Assembly (NCBI GenBank): GCA_018136815.1
Contig: CM030937.1
Location: forward strand, 3,709,820 to 3,773,819
DNA from: Isochrysis galbana
Lineage: Eukaryota > Haptophyta > Isochrysidales > Isochrysidaceae
DNA: 64,000 nucleotides
Direction of reading: 5' to 3'
This document shows positions 47,284-57,682 of the stretch, one piece after another. The position numbers and the translations under genes were made by a program. The notes below the pieces were generated by a model. The model was not told where the DNA came from. It ran no database searches and saw only the letters and a program-made list of their open reading frames with translations. Numbering within the stretch: position 1 is the stretch's first letter; each line of letters opens with the position of its first letter.

Positions 47284-48936
47284 CGAGAAGACCTCCACTC
47301 TAGAGAATTCTTCAGAAAACTCAGGCAACAAAAATGGAACGGGAACATCAAAGAAATATACAAGACCAGCGACTGGAACAACCCCAGACACGCCGACCAA
47401 TTTACGACCACGACCGACGACGGCATCCGAAGAGAATGCAGAAGGTACTACGCCTGGCTGTACTCCCCCAAGGAATCGAGGCGAGAACCCGAACTGGAAA
47501 TTACTCTATCCGACAGGCCCCTCACCGAACTCGACAAACGCCGATTGGAGGGGCACATCACTGTAGACGAGACCACCCAAGCCATTCGAGGCATAGGCCC
47601 AGGCAAAAGCGCGGGCCCGGACGGGATTCCGGCGGAAGTATACAAGGCACACGAAAAACTAGTTGCACCGATCCTAACAGACCTCTACAACCAAACCTTC
47701 GACACAGGCCTAATCCCGTACACTATGAGGGAGGGAGATATCATCCTGCTTTATAAAAAAGGAGACGCACGCGACCCTAGAAACTATAGGCCCATAACAC
47801 TACTACAGAGCGACTACAAGATACTAGCCAAAGTACTAACCAATAGGCTAAGCAAAGTAATTGGTAACATTATATCCGACAATCAACTAGGCTTCGTGCC
47901 TAGAAGACTGATTAGCGAGGCCACCCACCTTCTGCAACTGACAAGGGCATACCTCGACGAAACAGGAGAGCCGGGTCTCCTCCTAGCACTCGACTGGGAA
48001 AAAGCTTTCGACAGAGTCAGCTGGGAGTTCTACCACCTGGCCCTCCGCCTCCTCAATTTCGGGCCCGACTTCCAGCACCTAGCAAAAGCACTTACAAGCG
48101 AGGCGGCAAGACCCGTCCGCACGATTAAAATCAACGGGGGCCGAAGCTACCCCTTCACGATAGGGAGTGGGATGCCCCAAGGATGCCCCCTCTCGCCGCT
48201 CACCTTCCTCCTTACGACGGAGGCTCTCACCCGCGCCATAAACAGTGACCCCGACATACAAGGGGTTAACCTCAACGGATACGACCTGAGGATTAGCCAG
48301 TTCGCCGACGACACGGCACTCATCACGAGCGACTACACAAGCCTGAAGCGGGCCCTAATCTGGGTGCGGACGCACGAACGGGCCACGGGGGGCAAAACAA
48401 ACGAAGCCAAATTTCAAGGAATCCGAATGGGCTCGCAAAGGCTACGCAAACCGCCGTGGGACATGCGTAAATACAACTGGATAGAGAACGATCAATACCT
48501 CACCATACTAGGCGTCCCGCTAGGAGCCCCGGAAGCCCTCAAGCCCTTCTGGAAGAAACTCGCAGACAAAGTGGACAACAAAGCAGCCAGACTGGCGCCG
48601 ATAACGCAACACATGACCATATTCGGTAGATCCAACATAGCGAACTTTATAATATACGGCACACCACGCTACTGGGTGCAAACGTTGGCAGCCCCTACTT
48701 GGTTCCACGGGAGGATCCAAAAAGCGGCGGACAAAATTCTATGGGAGAGCCCCTACACAGGCAAAATCACGAAGTGGGTGAGGCACCCGCAATACCCCGT
48801 ACACGACGCGGAGTGCGCATCACGAACAATGGGGATCGGCCTCCTCCACTGGACGACGCACGTGAGAGCTCTACAAACAAAATGGATACTAAACTACCTC
48901 AACGCGAGGAAGGCTATTTGGAAGCATGCGCTCGAC
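47284..48936 (+). CDS. Non-LTR retrotransposon (LINE) ORF2, reverse transcriptase part
   Basis: The frame is open from the gap; no start is visible, so it is 5'-incomplete. Pre-RT: SREFFRKLRQQKWNGNIKEI and GPGKSAGPDGIPAEVYKAH. RT blocks follow: NYRPITLLQSDYKILAKVLT, NQLGFVPRRLISEATHLLQL, LLLALDWEKAFDRVSWEF, GMPQGCPLSPLTFLLTTEAL and the catalytic FADDTALI. ALDWEKAFDRV and FADD carry the catalytic Asp residues. The frame matches L1/Tx1-like non-LTR elements and is undamaged up to 48936, where another element is inserted. With the second part at 49894 it forms one ORF. Confidence 0.93.
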
Positions 48937-49875
48937 AACCTACTTTTATAAGTGGGGGTCAATGGGGGCCTCGCGCCCCCCTCTCTCCATCGCGGACACC
49001 CCCCGGGGTGGGCCCGTACATTCAACCCCAGCCCCTGCCCTCTGGCAGGGGCAGGGCACTCATCAATTCAGCCCAGACCCCTAGTGGGCGCGGGTCGCGA
49101 GCCGCACTCCCAGGCCCGCATGGGCCTGCTCTCGTACTGACTCCCCCCCCCATCCCTGGTCGCCAGGCAGACAGGGGCCTCAGGGCTGCACCCAAGGCCA
49201 GCGAGGCGAGCGAGGGAGAGGCAGGGGGGGCCAGGGGCTGAGCCCCAGCCTCCACTGCCCCCTGAGCTGCCCCTGCTGGTCCTCTGGGCGCCCCTGAAGG
49301 ACCTCTGAGAGCAGGCCATGGCGCGCCGCATGGCGACGCGCCGCAGGGACCGGGGCGGCAGAGAATGGAACGAGGGAGAGGGGGGGATTTGCACCCCCCC
49401 CGATGGAGTGTGGTGAGAAACGAGACCCATTTGCGTTAGCAAATGGGCGGAGGGGGGCGGCTGGCGACAGGAGGAAGATGAGGAGGGAGAGACTCAAGAC
49501 GCCTACGGGAACCACTGTGGCAGGTATCTCGAGGCGCAGTCTTTTATTTCTCGAGGACAGCTCGCGGCGAGAGGTGTAAGGGCCGTTCTTCTCTTTTGAC
49601 GAGAGGTTCCTCCCCCCCCCCCCGGTGCTTTTTCCCGGAGAGTCGGCCGGCGTCGACCGGTCCGCCTCAATGGGTTTTCCCCCATTTTAACTTGTGGGGA
49701 GTTAGAATGGGAGCCGGGGGCATGCGAGGGGGGAGATGTGGAGGGGTGCATAGTACATAGTAGTATGTATCTGTGACAACAGCACGCGCAAGGTGTACGG
49801 GCAGGTGCGCTGAGGGCTGTCGTGTTAGTACCGGGCTAGTGAGAGTAGTGGTACTAATGCTCAGATAGATTGTTG
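48937..49875 (+). mobile_element. GC-rich retroposon inserted in the LINE ORF2, with 18-bp target-site duplication
   Basis: TGGAAGCATGCGCTCGAC occurs at 48919-48936 and 49876-49893, bracketing 939 bp. Head AACCTACTTTTATAAGTGGGGGTCAATGGGGGC (as at 16187), core 'gccagcgaggcgagcgaggg' (as at 41150), and a non-A-rich 3' end. No protein. Reading across one copy of the duplication restores AIWKHALDAWFCRTG, so the host ORF was intact when hit. Confidence 0.93.
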
Positions 49876-49893
49876 TGGAAGCATGCGCTCGAC

Positions 49894-51402
49894 GCGTGGT
49901 TCTGCCGGACTGGACTCGGCCGCGGGGCAGTCCTATCCTCGACTCCTACAAAGACGCTCACCCGTAGTATCAGGGGAAACCCGGCACTGCCAGCATTCTG
50001 GAAGGACGCCTTGGCGAACTTCAGGACCCTAAACATACGTCGCACGAGACTCACAAGAGAAGGAGCACTGTCACAGCCAATATGGCACAATCCTCACGAC
50101 CCACCACCGCTCAAGCGCGGGGCGTGGATCAGCCTATGGGAATCCCTTCAAACGCATGTTGCACACAACATCTATAAAAACGAGGACCTCACGGAACCTT
50201 ACACGCGAGAGGATTGCGCTCAATACCTTGAACACCTCCCCGAAGTATTCGATCACAAGGGGAGCAGAATAAACAAAACGGAATTCCTGGACTCGTGGGA
50301 ACGGGTGGTGCAACACGTCTCGCACCTCCTAGAAAAAGCGAGAGAGACCCCGCCCCCTGACCCGGCCCCCACCGAATCGAGCACGGGATCGCCGAGCGCG
50401 TCAGCATTGCCGCTAGAAATATCTAGAGAAACCAGAGTCTCCGAGAGCGATACGTACATCACTAGAATGAATAACATATTGATTTATACTCACACCAACT
50501 ATCTAGGCGAGACTACAGACACCACCGAGGTAGCGAGACCGGGCGAAGAGGATCACTACTACGCCCCCGCTAAATGGGAAAATGGTCTAAAAGGCCCGAA
50601 ACATCTCGAATTCCCTCTTGCGGACGAGTACACGCTTAACGAAAAGACACAACTAGACCAAATCACCGTGTCGGATATAACGCGAGAGTTCAAAGGAGAC
50701 GGCCCCCGCAACAAACCTCAGCCAGCGCGAGAAGCGTGGGCCCGCAAGCTGGACCTAACACACGATGAATGGAAGCACGTGGCGAAACTCTACACCCACC
50801 CCCTACTCAAACACACAGATAAACACCTACACTTCAAGCACGTTACCCATAGGAGGCTGGGTACGCGAAACCGTTTCGCAGCGGCGACCACCACAAAATG
50901 TAGACTCTGCGGGAAACACAGAGAAAACTCGACACACCTAGCTAGATGCCCGTCCACGCTTCCGGTATTTCAAACCATAGAAGCCAGAGCGGAATACACC
51001 CCGGCGAAAGACAGATCGACGACTCAAAAAATCAAAGACAGACTATTTGCATACCCGAACTCCCCGACGCCGGATAGCCTCAAAGCCCTCTACCTAATAG
51101 CATGGAGATACATCATAAGCGACTTCTACAAAGTGGAATTCGAAAACCACACCTTCCACCACATACCGGTTATCGAAAGAGTCCTAAGCAGGTTCACGGT
51201 CCTCGTCAGAGGGCGGGAACCTCCGGACAATTTCTTAACCGCACGCACGCGCAAGGCCTCCCTGGGAAGGAAGCCGAAGATCAAATCTCCTCACGATCTC
51301 AGCGCCCCTGTCTTCGTAGATAATAACAAAGGCGCCCTAGTCATGAGCACGAATCTATCTTTGGTAGCGGAAGCCCTCAACATAGCAGAGCGACTAGCCT
51401 AA
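49894..51402 (+). CDS. LINE ORF2, C-terminal part with CCHC finger
   Basis: In frame with 47284-48936 once the insertion is removed. Contains the thumb and C-terminal region with KCRLCGKHRENSTHLARCPS, a C-x2-C-x8-H-x4-C zinc knuckle near the end, as in many non-LTR ORF2 proteins. Ends LVAEALNIAERLA. The terminal ~105 codons are those kept in the truncated copy at 1803. Confidence 0.92.
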   Translation, partial: AWFCRTGLGRGAVLSSTPTKTLTRSIRGNPALPAFWKDALANFRTLNIRRTRLTREGALSQPIWHNPHDPPPLKRGAWISLWESLQTHVAHNIYKNEDLTEPYTREDCAQYLEHLPEVFDHKGSRINKTEFLDSWERVVQHVSHLLEKARETPPPDPAPTESSTGSPSASALPLEISRETRVSESDTYITRMNNILIYTHTNYLGETTDTTEVARPGEEDHYYAPAKWENGLKGPKHLEFPLADEYTLNEKTQLDQITVSDITREFKGDGPRNKPQPAREAWARKLDLTHDEWKHVAKLYTHPLLKHTDKHLHFKHVTHRRLGTRNRFAAATTTKCRLCGKHRENSTHLARCPSTLPVFQTIEARAEYTPAKDRSTTQKIKDRLFAYPNSPTPDSLKALYLIAWRYIISDFYKVEFENHTFHHIPVIERVLSRFTVLVRGREPPDNFLTARTRKASLGRKPKIKSPHDLSAPVFVDNNKGALVMSTNLSLVAEALNIAERLA

Positions 51403-51725
51403 ACAAGCGACCCCGCGCCGCGAGCCGCCCACCATCCGATAGTAGGCCCTAGACACACTGACCACAGCTGCCTGACACCAAGCACAAGGAGCAAACACAC
51501 AACAGCCGGTAGCCCGATGGCATAGGAGGAAGGCGCGAAACAGGCCATCGTGAATCGGTACACACCGTCTGCCACTGGAGACCCACGGCACCCAGCCCCT
51601 AGGTAGAGCACGAGGGGACGAGCCGCAAGGCAGGTGTAGGGGGAGTGAAGGGAAGCGGGCGAGGCTGCGAAGATACTGTGCAGGGTCGCGCGCGCGGCGA
51701 GAATATTAAGAAGTTTTTTTTAAGA
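51403..51725 (+). mobile_element. LINE 3' UTR and tail
   Basis: Ends GCGCGCGGCGAGAATATTAAGAAG plus T run. Cognate with the ends at 2440 and, inverted, 21105. Confidence 0.8.
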
Positions 51726-52186
51726 CTACGGGTTTGCGCAACCGTAAGGGGGGTCCCTGGGGAAGAATCCTTGGACACCCAGGAGGGGTGGAAAATAGTG
51801 GTTAAAAAGAGTGAGTGACCGGCCTACCATGGATCATGCGCGCACTCCTGCAACTGCAGTAGTCCGCTCTTGGTGAATGATATCACCCGAGCTGGGCCGC
51901 TTTTGTTGCAATGGATAGTGGATAGTAGATAAGCAAGAGATCGGGGTAGGGCGGAAGGGTAGGAGTCGGCATCCCGCCAGTGCCCCTAGCCGCCGTGGAA
52001 GTTTCCCACCATCCCACCATCACTGCGTAGCGATACGTGCAATGGCACTCGCTGGGGACGCACGGCCATGTGCCGTAGCATCGCTGATTCTCTTGGTGTT
52101 GTAAGGCGCTAATCATCGAATTGGTTGGCGCATGGGGAAGACATGGGCAAAGCACTGAAGTAGGCAACACCGACGAAGATATCACG
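51726..52186. other. No gene seen; element end near 51812
   Basis: GAGTGAGTGACCGGCCTA (51811-51828) is the approximate complement of TAGCCCGGTCACTCAC, the left end of the repeats at 27049 and 40376. The rest is 3' region of the leftward gene. Confidence 0.4.
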
Positions 52187-55100
52187 TTATGTGCATGCAG
52201 CCGCGACTACTGCGGGAGCGCCCGAAAGTGAGATCGCGCGTCCCATCGGCTGCCGCGGCTCCTTTGCCTTCCCTACGTGCGGTGCGCTGGTAGATGTCGG
52301 GGAGGAACCTGCGTGGCTTGCGCACATCGCGCCCAGCCTGAGCACAGCCAACTCGACCTCTCCCACAACCTCTTTGAGAGTGCTCGTGGCCGCCTCGTGC
52401 CCCAGCTGTGCCTTTCCGCAAATGGATAGCAGCACATCACCGACATGTAGCCGTCCCTCCGCCAGCCCTCCATCAAGCACCGCCTCGACAGCAGGGGGCT
52501 CCGAGGGCCCGCCTCGAAGTCGAACGCCCCAACGCTCGCCTGTTGTACGGGTCAAAGTAATTGTCACTTGGTCTTTAGCACTCGCTGAGTTTGTTGTGTG
52601 GCTTTGGACGCCCCCAGTAGAGCGAATTCCCTTCTTCCCCGCTTTCACACTGACCACAGCTTTGGTTGCACCCACGGGCTTCGCCTTGGGCCCCTCAGCG
52701 TCATCGTGCAAGAAAGGGCAGCTTGCCCCTCTTGAGCAAGTGCCGGCCGCGAAATGCCGACATGCCACCGCCTTCGCCCTAGCCTGTTTCGTGTGGACTG
52801 CGCCTGTCCCAGCCGACCCTCCCTTGCGCCTATTGCCGGTGCTGGACCCTTGTCCTCCACCACTGCAGCCTGTTCTCTGTGCCACAACCGCCGCTTTCTC
52901 GGCGGCCTCCACGGCAGCGATGGCAGCGGCGACCTCCGCAGCCTCGACATCAGCAGCTGTCCGATCAGCCTCCTCTTGCTGGATGTCGGCAAGCGAGACT
53001 GGTCTCAACTCTGGAAGCAATCCCCAGCGTGTTTGCGTGAGAGCTGTCTCGTCGTGACGGCGGCTTAAGCTGGCCGCTTGTTCTTCCCTGAAGATCTCAG
53101 CGAGAGGTTTAGCTGGCGGTGAGCACTGATGCGAGCTCGCTTCAAGTGCGACAGCGGGATTTGATGCCGAGCCATACGAAGGGCTGTTCCCGGCGCCCCC
53201 CCAGGCCGCCTTGCGGGCAACCGAAGCTTCTCGAGCTTCGAGTGCGCTCAGGGGCACAAATTTCGGCTTGCCTTTGCCGCGCGAGCCGCTCCCACCACTC
53301 GAGGAGCGGATAACCATAGGTGTGGAGGCAGGTGCAATCATGGCTTTCTTCATCGCCTTTTCCTCTGCTAGGATGGAGCTCAGGCTCGGCGGCGATGCAG
53401 GCCGCTCAGACGTCACTATCGACGATGGTGCATTGGATGTCGTCACACAAGGCGCGCTTGCCCATGCGCAAGAGGGGGAAGGTGATGGGCTAGCGCTGGT
53501 AGGCTTGCTAGGAGTTGTCCGTTTCACAAACTGCAGGATGGGGAAGCTGGGAGCAGGATTTGGCGACGATGGTTCGTGGGTAGGTGTGGCAGGGCTGCGG
53601 CTGCCCTTGGTTGAGATGAGCGACGAGGCCGGCGGCTTGGCCGGTCGAATCTGGGGCTGTCTCGTAGCTCGCAACTGGGCCGATGCCTCTTCTTCCGCCA
53701 TCAACTTGACAAGCGAGGGCGCCGATGACGAAGCGCATTGTGTCGCGGATCGGCCGCAACTTCCGGTAGCGGCTGCTGCCCCCGAGGTACCGCCGCCCGG
53801 TGGCATCTCATCAGCAGCTTCTGCCGAGTGCGTGCCGTGCCTTGTAGTGCCGATTGGTTGATAAGTCCACCCTGATATGCTTGAGCGCATCGCAACTTGA
53901 ACCGAGTCTTCTGGAGGTGGTGCAGAGCCTGGGGGGGTCTCAGCCAACGTTGCCCCTTCTAGCTGGCGGAGCAGGGGGCCATCGGCAGCTGTCGCCGCAC
54001 GGGAGCCCCGGCTTGCCCGAGACGAGCTGGCGCCTTGACACGCTGTCTCGCGTCTGCCACCTCGACTTTGCTCCGCAGTGGCGCGCGAAAGCAGGCTGAT
54101 GCCGGCCGCTGAAGTAGACATGCCATCACCAAGAGCGTGGTGCGAGGACGAGCTGGAACTCGATGTCTCATGCACCTGTGCCGCATCGCGCGCGTCGTCG
54201 GCAGATGTGTTCGCCCCTACAGGAGATGTGACGCTCCCAATAGCTGGCGAGAGGATGGGTGTGGAGAGCTCGAGGAGGAGCTCAGGATGAGAGCTCATAA
54301 TCTCGTTCAGTTCATATTCCAACCGGGTGCGCGACAAGACCTTTGCCCGCTGCTCCGGCGTGAGACAGCCAAATGGCCGTCGCTCCAAGATGTCCACCTG
54401 CTTGAGCTTCTTGCGCAGTTGGCGAGCCCGCTGACGAGGCTCTGCCGGCGCCCCCGCAAGTGGAGAGGATATCCTCCCACCCGTCCAAGCATCTTCTGCC
54501 GTGGCAACCTCGTCGTCGTCAAAGGCATTGTCTTTCACACCGCCTCCGAGGTCTTGCGCAAGCTCAACGAGAATGCGCGTTGGCAGGTGTGTCCAGCGTG
54601 GCTTGCGGAGTAGCAGCGGCATGTTGTGGCGCACAAAGGCACGCGCAGCAGCAGCAAGATCGACCGCCATGAGCGCATCGGCGGTGTATAGCAAGTCGAG
54701 AATGTTGCGCGGAGTAAAGATCGCGGCAACCTGCCTTTCGCACAGGCACTGCAGTGAGGGTACGCTCTTCTCTGCCGCCAACGCTTCGGTGTTCGCACCC
54801 CGATGAGCACTCAAACTGTGTAAACCAGTGTGTTCCGCCTCATCTTCCGACAGCACGTCTATTGAATGGCTCGCTGCGCCGACGGGCGGCTTCGGCGGTC
54901 GGCGCACTGCCACAAGTGCGGCGCAGTGCTGCTCAGCGGCGGCAACTTGAGTAACGCACCGAAGCTCCGAGTGCCAATGAGGGCGCGGCGTGTGGTTGGC
55001 ATGCCAGTGCTCGTTCCACGAGTAGAGCAGCCCGCCGGACGTCACGGCGTAGATTGAATAGCGTGATGCAGCCAGCGATACCACCTGGTGATCACCCAGA

Positions 55101-56428
55101 CGCACCAGCCTCGGACGCAGCTCGCCGTTCCATACGTAGACAGCACCGGTGTTAGCGCACGCGGCTGTGTGTGAGGCTCCACACACCACCTGCAGCGCGA
55201 GGGGCTTCGAGCGCCGATGATGGGACCGCATGCCGTGCGGAGCCTCCTCCAAGGGAAGCTTCACGCGCTGTGGTGCTGGTACGTCGTGGCCCCAGCACCA
55301 AAGCTTGCCGTCACGCCCCACGGCCGCCGAATGCATATCCCCTGCTGCCACATTGATGATGACGCTCCCGGCCAGGGCGTCGATTCGCCTCGGTCGCCTC
55401 TCCGCCGCGACTGCGACGGGGTGTCCGCACTGCCCGCGTGCATTGCCGCCCCAGGACCAAACACAGCCAGTCCTGTCAGCGGCCAGCGCATGGGAGTCTG
55501 AGGTCGCGACGTCCACCAGGATCACGCGCTCCTTGCTGGCCTCCTTTGCGCCGACGGCCACTCTCCGCGGCGACAGAACTGCACCCATCTCACCTGAGGA
55601 AGGTGGCTCAAGGCCGAGGGGAGCGGCCGAGGCGCCCCAAGCCCACAGCTCGCCGCAGCTCGTGATAGCAAAGGAGTGGTGCAACGCTGCGGCAAGAGCG
55701 ACCACACGTCGCCCAGGCGCCAGCCGCACCCGACAGGGTAGAGGCAGAGCGGCTTCACTGCCATTACCAAGGCGACCACCCACTCCAAGGCCGCATGAGA
55801 AGAGCGCGCCGGCGGCATCAGCGAAAAGCGTGTGATGCTTCGCCGCCGCAATGCGAGTCACTCCCCGTGCATCCACAGTCTCGCCGCGCCGCGCTGCAGC
55901 CTCGCAGGCATGGTCCTCGAGCGAGCTTGGCGCCGCCGGAAGCTTTGCACGCGCAGGCCGGCTCTCGTGCGAGCCTGAGCCGGCTGAACGGCCAAGAGGG
56001 AGGCAGCCGGCCTGGCCCCAAGTGTACACATCGCCAGAGGCGAGAAGCTGGTCCGGGTCAGCAGGCGGGCCGTGGACGAGCTGCAGCAATTCGAGCGGCG
56101 AGAGGCCCTCGCGATCGAGCGGCGCATCGAGGTTGGCGCCACCTGACCGCAGCAGCGTTGCGACGATGTGAAGCTGGCCTCGCAGGCACGCCCTGTGGAG
56201 CGCGGTGTAGCCCGACTCGGCGTCTTGGAGCGCGGACTGTGCGCCGTGTTCGAGCAGTATTGAGACCGCCTCCAACTGCCCCGCCTCCGCTGCGAGCATG
56301 AGTGGAGTGACTCCGGCTCCGTTGAGCAGGTCGACTGGCACCTCCGCCTCTGGCTTGAGCAGAGAGCGAAGCAACTCGCTCTGGCCACGCTGCGCGGCGG
56401 AGAAGATGTCAGGCGCGAGAGGTCGCAT
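52187..56428 (-). CDS. Ankyrin / RCC1 / CCCH zinc-finger / PDZ multidomain protein (IBtk-like front half)
   Basis: 1,413 aa, single exon; ATG at 56428 (MRPLAPDIFSAAQRGQSELL). Residues ~5-115: ankyrin repeats (GVTPLMLAAEAGQLEAVSIL, GYTALHRACLRGQLHIVATL). Residues ~125-500: RCC1 beta-propeller blades (SGDVYTWGQAG, GELWAWGA, CVWSWGGNARGQCG, GKLWCWGH, LLYSWNEHW). Residues ~540-610: BTB-BACK-like helices (FTPRNILDLLYTADALMAVD). A ~600-residue Ser/Pro/Ala-rich linker follows. Near 1220 is the CCCH finger CRHFAAGTCSRGASCPFLH (C-x7-C-x5-C-x3-H). Residues ~1280-1366 are a PDZ domain (GERWGVRLRGG, VGDVLLSICGKA). ANK-RCC1-BTB is the layout of IBtk, a cullin-3 adaptor; CCCH and PDZ are not part of it. 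Function is inference. CT-rich sequence precedes the ATG. Confidence 0.86.
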   Translation of the reverse strand: MRPLAPDIFSAAQRGQSELLRSLLKPEAEVPVDLLNGAGVTPLMLAAEAGQLEAVSILLEHGAQSALQDAESGYTALHRACLRGQLHIVATLLRSGGANLDAPLDREGLSPLELLQLVHGPPADPDQLLASGDVYTWGQAGCLPLGRSAGSGSHESRPARAKLPAAPSSLEDHACEAAARRGETVDARGVTRIAAAKHHTLFADAAGALFSCGLGVGGRLGNGSEAALPLPCRVRLAPGRRVVALAAALHHSFAITSCGELWAWGASAAPLGLEPPSSGEMGAVLSPRRVAVGAKEASKERVILVDVATSDSHALAADRTGCVWSWGGNARGQCGHPVAVAAERRPRRIDALAGSVIINVAAGDMHSAAVGRDGKLWCWGHDVPAPQRVKLPLEEAPHGMRSHHRRSKPLALQVVCGASHTAACANTGAVYVWNGELRPRLVRLGDHQVVSLAASRYSIYAVTSGGLLYSWNEHWHANHTPRPHWHSELRCVTQVAAAEQHCAALVAVRRPPKPPVGAASHSIDVLSEDEAEHTGLHSLSAHRGANTEALAAEKSVPSLQCLCERQVAAIFTPRNILDLLYTADALMAVDLAAAARAFVRHNMPLLLRKPRWTHLPTRILVELAQDLGGGVKDNAFDDDEVATAEDAWTGGRISSPLAGAPAEPRQRARQLRKKLKQVDILERRPFGCLTPEQRAKVLSRTRLEYELNEIMSSHPELLLELSTPILSPAIGSVTSPVGANTSADDARDAAQVHETSSSSSSSHHALGDGMSTSAAGISLLSRATAEQSRGGRRETACQGASSSRASRGSRAATAADGPLLRQLEGATLAETPPGSAPPPEDSVQVAMRSSISGWTYQPIGTTRHGTHSAEAADEMPPGGGTSGAAAATGSCGRSATQCASSSAPSLVKLMAEEEASAQLRATRQPQIRPAKPPASSLISTKGSRSPATPTHEPSSPNPAPSFPILQFVKRTTPSKPTSASPSPSPSCAWASAPCVTTSNAPSSIVTSERPASPPSLSSILAEEKAMKKAMIAPASTPMVIRSSSGGSGSRGKGKPKFVPLSALEAREASVARKAAWGGAGNSPSYGSASNPAVALEASSHQCSPPAKPLAEIFREEQAASLSRRHDETALTQTRWGLLPELRPVSLADIQQEEADRTAADVEAAEVAAAIAAVEAAEKAAVVAQRTGCSGGGQGSSTGNRRKGGSAGTGAVHTKQARAKAVACRHFAAGTCSRGASCPFLHDDAEGPKAKPVGATKAVVSVKAGKKGIRSTGGVQSHTTNSASAKDQVTITLTRTTGERWGVRLRGGPSEPPAVEAVLDGGLAEGRLHVGDVLLSICGKAQLGHEAATSTLKEVVGEVELAVLRLGAMCASHAGSSPTSTSAPHVGKAKEPRQPMGRAISLSGAPAVVAAACT

Positions 56429-56610
56429 CTCGGTGCGAGAGCCCAGAGAGGGGAGGAGGGAGGGGGATGGAGAAAGGGGGGAGAGAGAGAGGGAGGGAGG
56501 GGGAGAGCTACGCGAGCTCCACCGCGAGAGGAGAGGGCAACTCAATACGGAGCCTCTCTCTCTTTCTCTCGCTTTTCGCGTCTGCACCCTCTCTCTCTCT
56601 CTCTCTCTCC

Positions 56611-56658
<48 letters not shown>

Positions 56659-57483
56659 GCCCTCTCGCAGGGGGGCCCCTCCCTCCCGCGGCCCGCCCCC
56701 TCCGCCCCCCCCCCCCCCTCCTTTCCTTCCCGCCCTCCTCCTCTCTCACTTCACCCCCTCCCCCCCCCAGACTCCCCGTTCTTTGACCCCCCCCCCACCC
56801 CACCCCCTTCCTTTTCCTCTCTCTTCCCTCTCCCCACTTCTCCTCTCTTTTCCTCTCCCTTCTCTCCACGCGGGAGGGGGTGGGCGGGTAGGAGGGGGAA
56901 GGGGGGGGGGGAAGCCGCCGGGAGGGTTCCCCCCCCCCCCGCCGCCCCTTCCCCCTCTCCCCTCCCCTCCCAAGCGCCGCCGGCCCCCCCTCCCCTTCCC
57001 GCCCGCTGTCCCCCCCCCCCCCCCCCCCCCCCCCCGCGCGCCCGCGCCCGCCCGCCGCTCTCTCTCAGCGCCCCCCCACCGCCCCCCGTCGGCCGGCGCC
57101 CTCCTCCTCCGCGTCGCTGCTCGGCGATCAAGGGGGACGGACGGGACTTGGTGCCGTCGGCCTGCGGCCCGCAGGCCCTCGCGTTGCCGATGCCGTCGGA
57201 AGAGTGCGACCTGCGCTCGCTCCCAACTCTTGCATGCCAAGATCGAGAGAGAGAGAGAGAGGCCCAAGATAGAGAGAGAGAGAGGCCCAGAGCCCAGAGT
57301 CTCTCCAGAGTCAGCTACTTTGCTATCGTTTGTCTTGCATTTATTACCACTATCATTGCTTGCTTGATGCCATCGGTCCGAAGAGCGGTGACTGGTGACT
57401 GGATCGAGAAGTGCAACTTCATGTGCCATGTGCAAAATTGTCGAATGAAAACAATGTCGAACATATTGTGAGGTGTGAGAAGT
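56429..57483. other. Low-complexity upstream region
   Basis: CT dinucleotides (56590-56655) and C tracts (56700-57045, including ~24 Cs near 57010-57035), then GAGA runs (57245-57285). Long frames on both strands here are artefacts of low complexity. It is likely the promoter side of the ANK/RCC1 gene. Confidence 0.6.
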
Positions 57484-57680
57484 AGGGCGGTCAAACAGTG
57501 TTTTTTTATAAGGGGTGAAAAAATGACCATCTCGATGCCATCTCAGAATTGAGAAATTTAAGGATTTTTTTCGGGAGAAAGTTCCCAATACACCCAACTA
57601 GCACATATCCGGGGCCCATTAGGACCCGGACCCCCCCCTTGGGCCCCCACAACAAAACGTAATCAAAAACTGACAAAAGA
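57484..57680 (+). repeat. AGGGCGGTCAAACA terminal-repeat family, copy 4
   Basis: TAGGGCGGTCAAACAGTG, then GGGGTGAAAAAATGACC, 'ctagcacatatccggggccc' and AACAAAACGTAATC, in the same order as at 1370. Confidence 0.75.
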
Positions 57681-57682
57681 CG

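Noticed and set aside
56460-57600. Several 100-330 codon ORFs on both strands
   Set aside because: All are translations of CT, C and GA runs.
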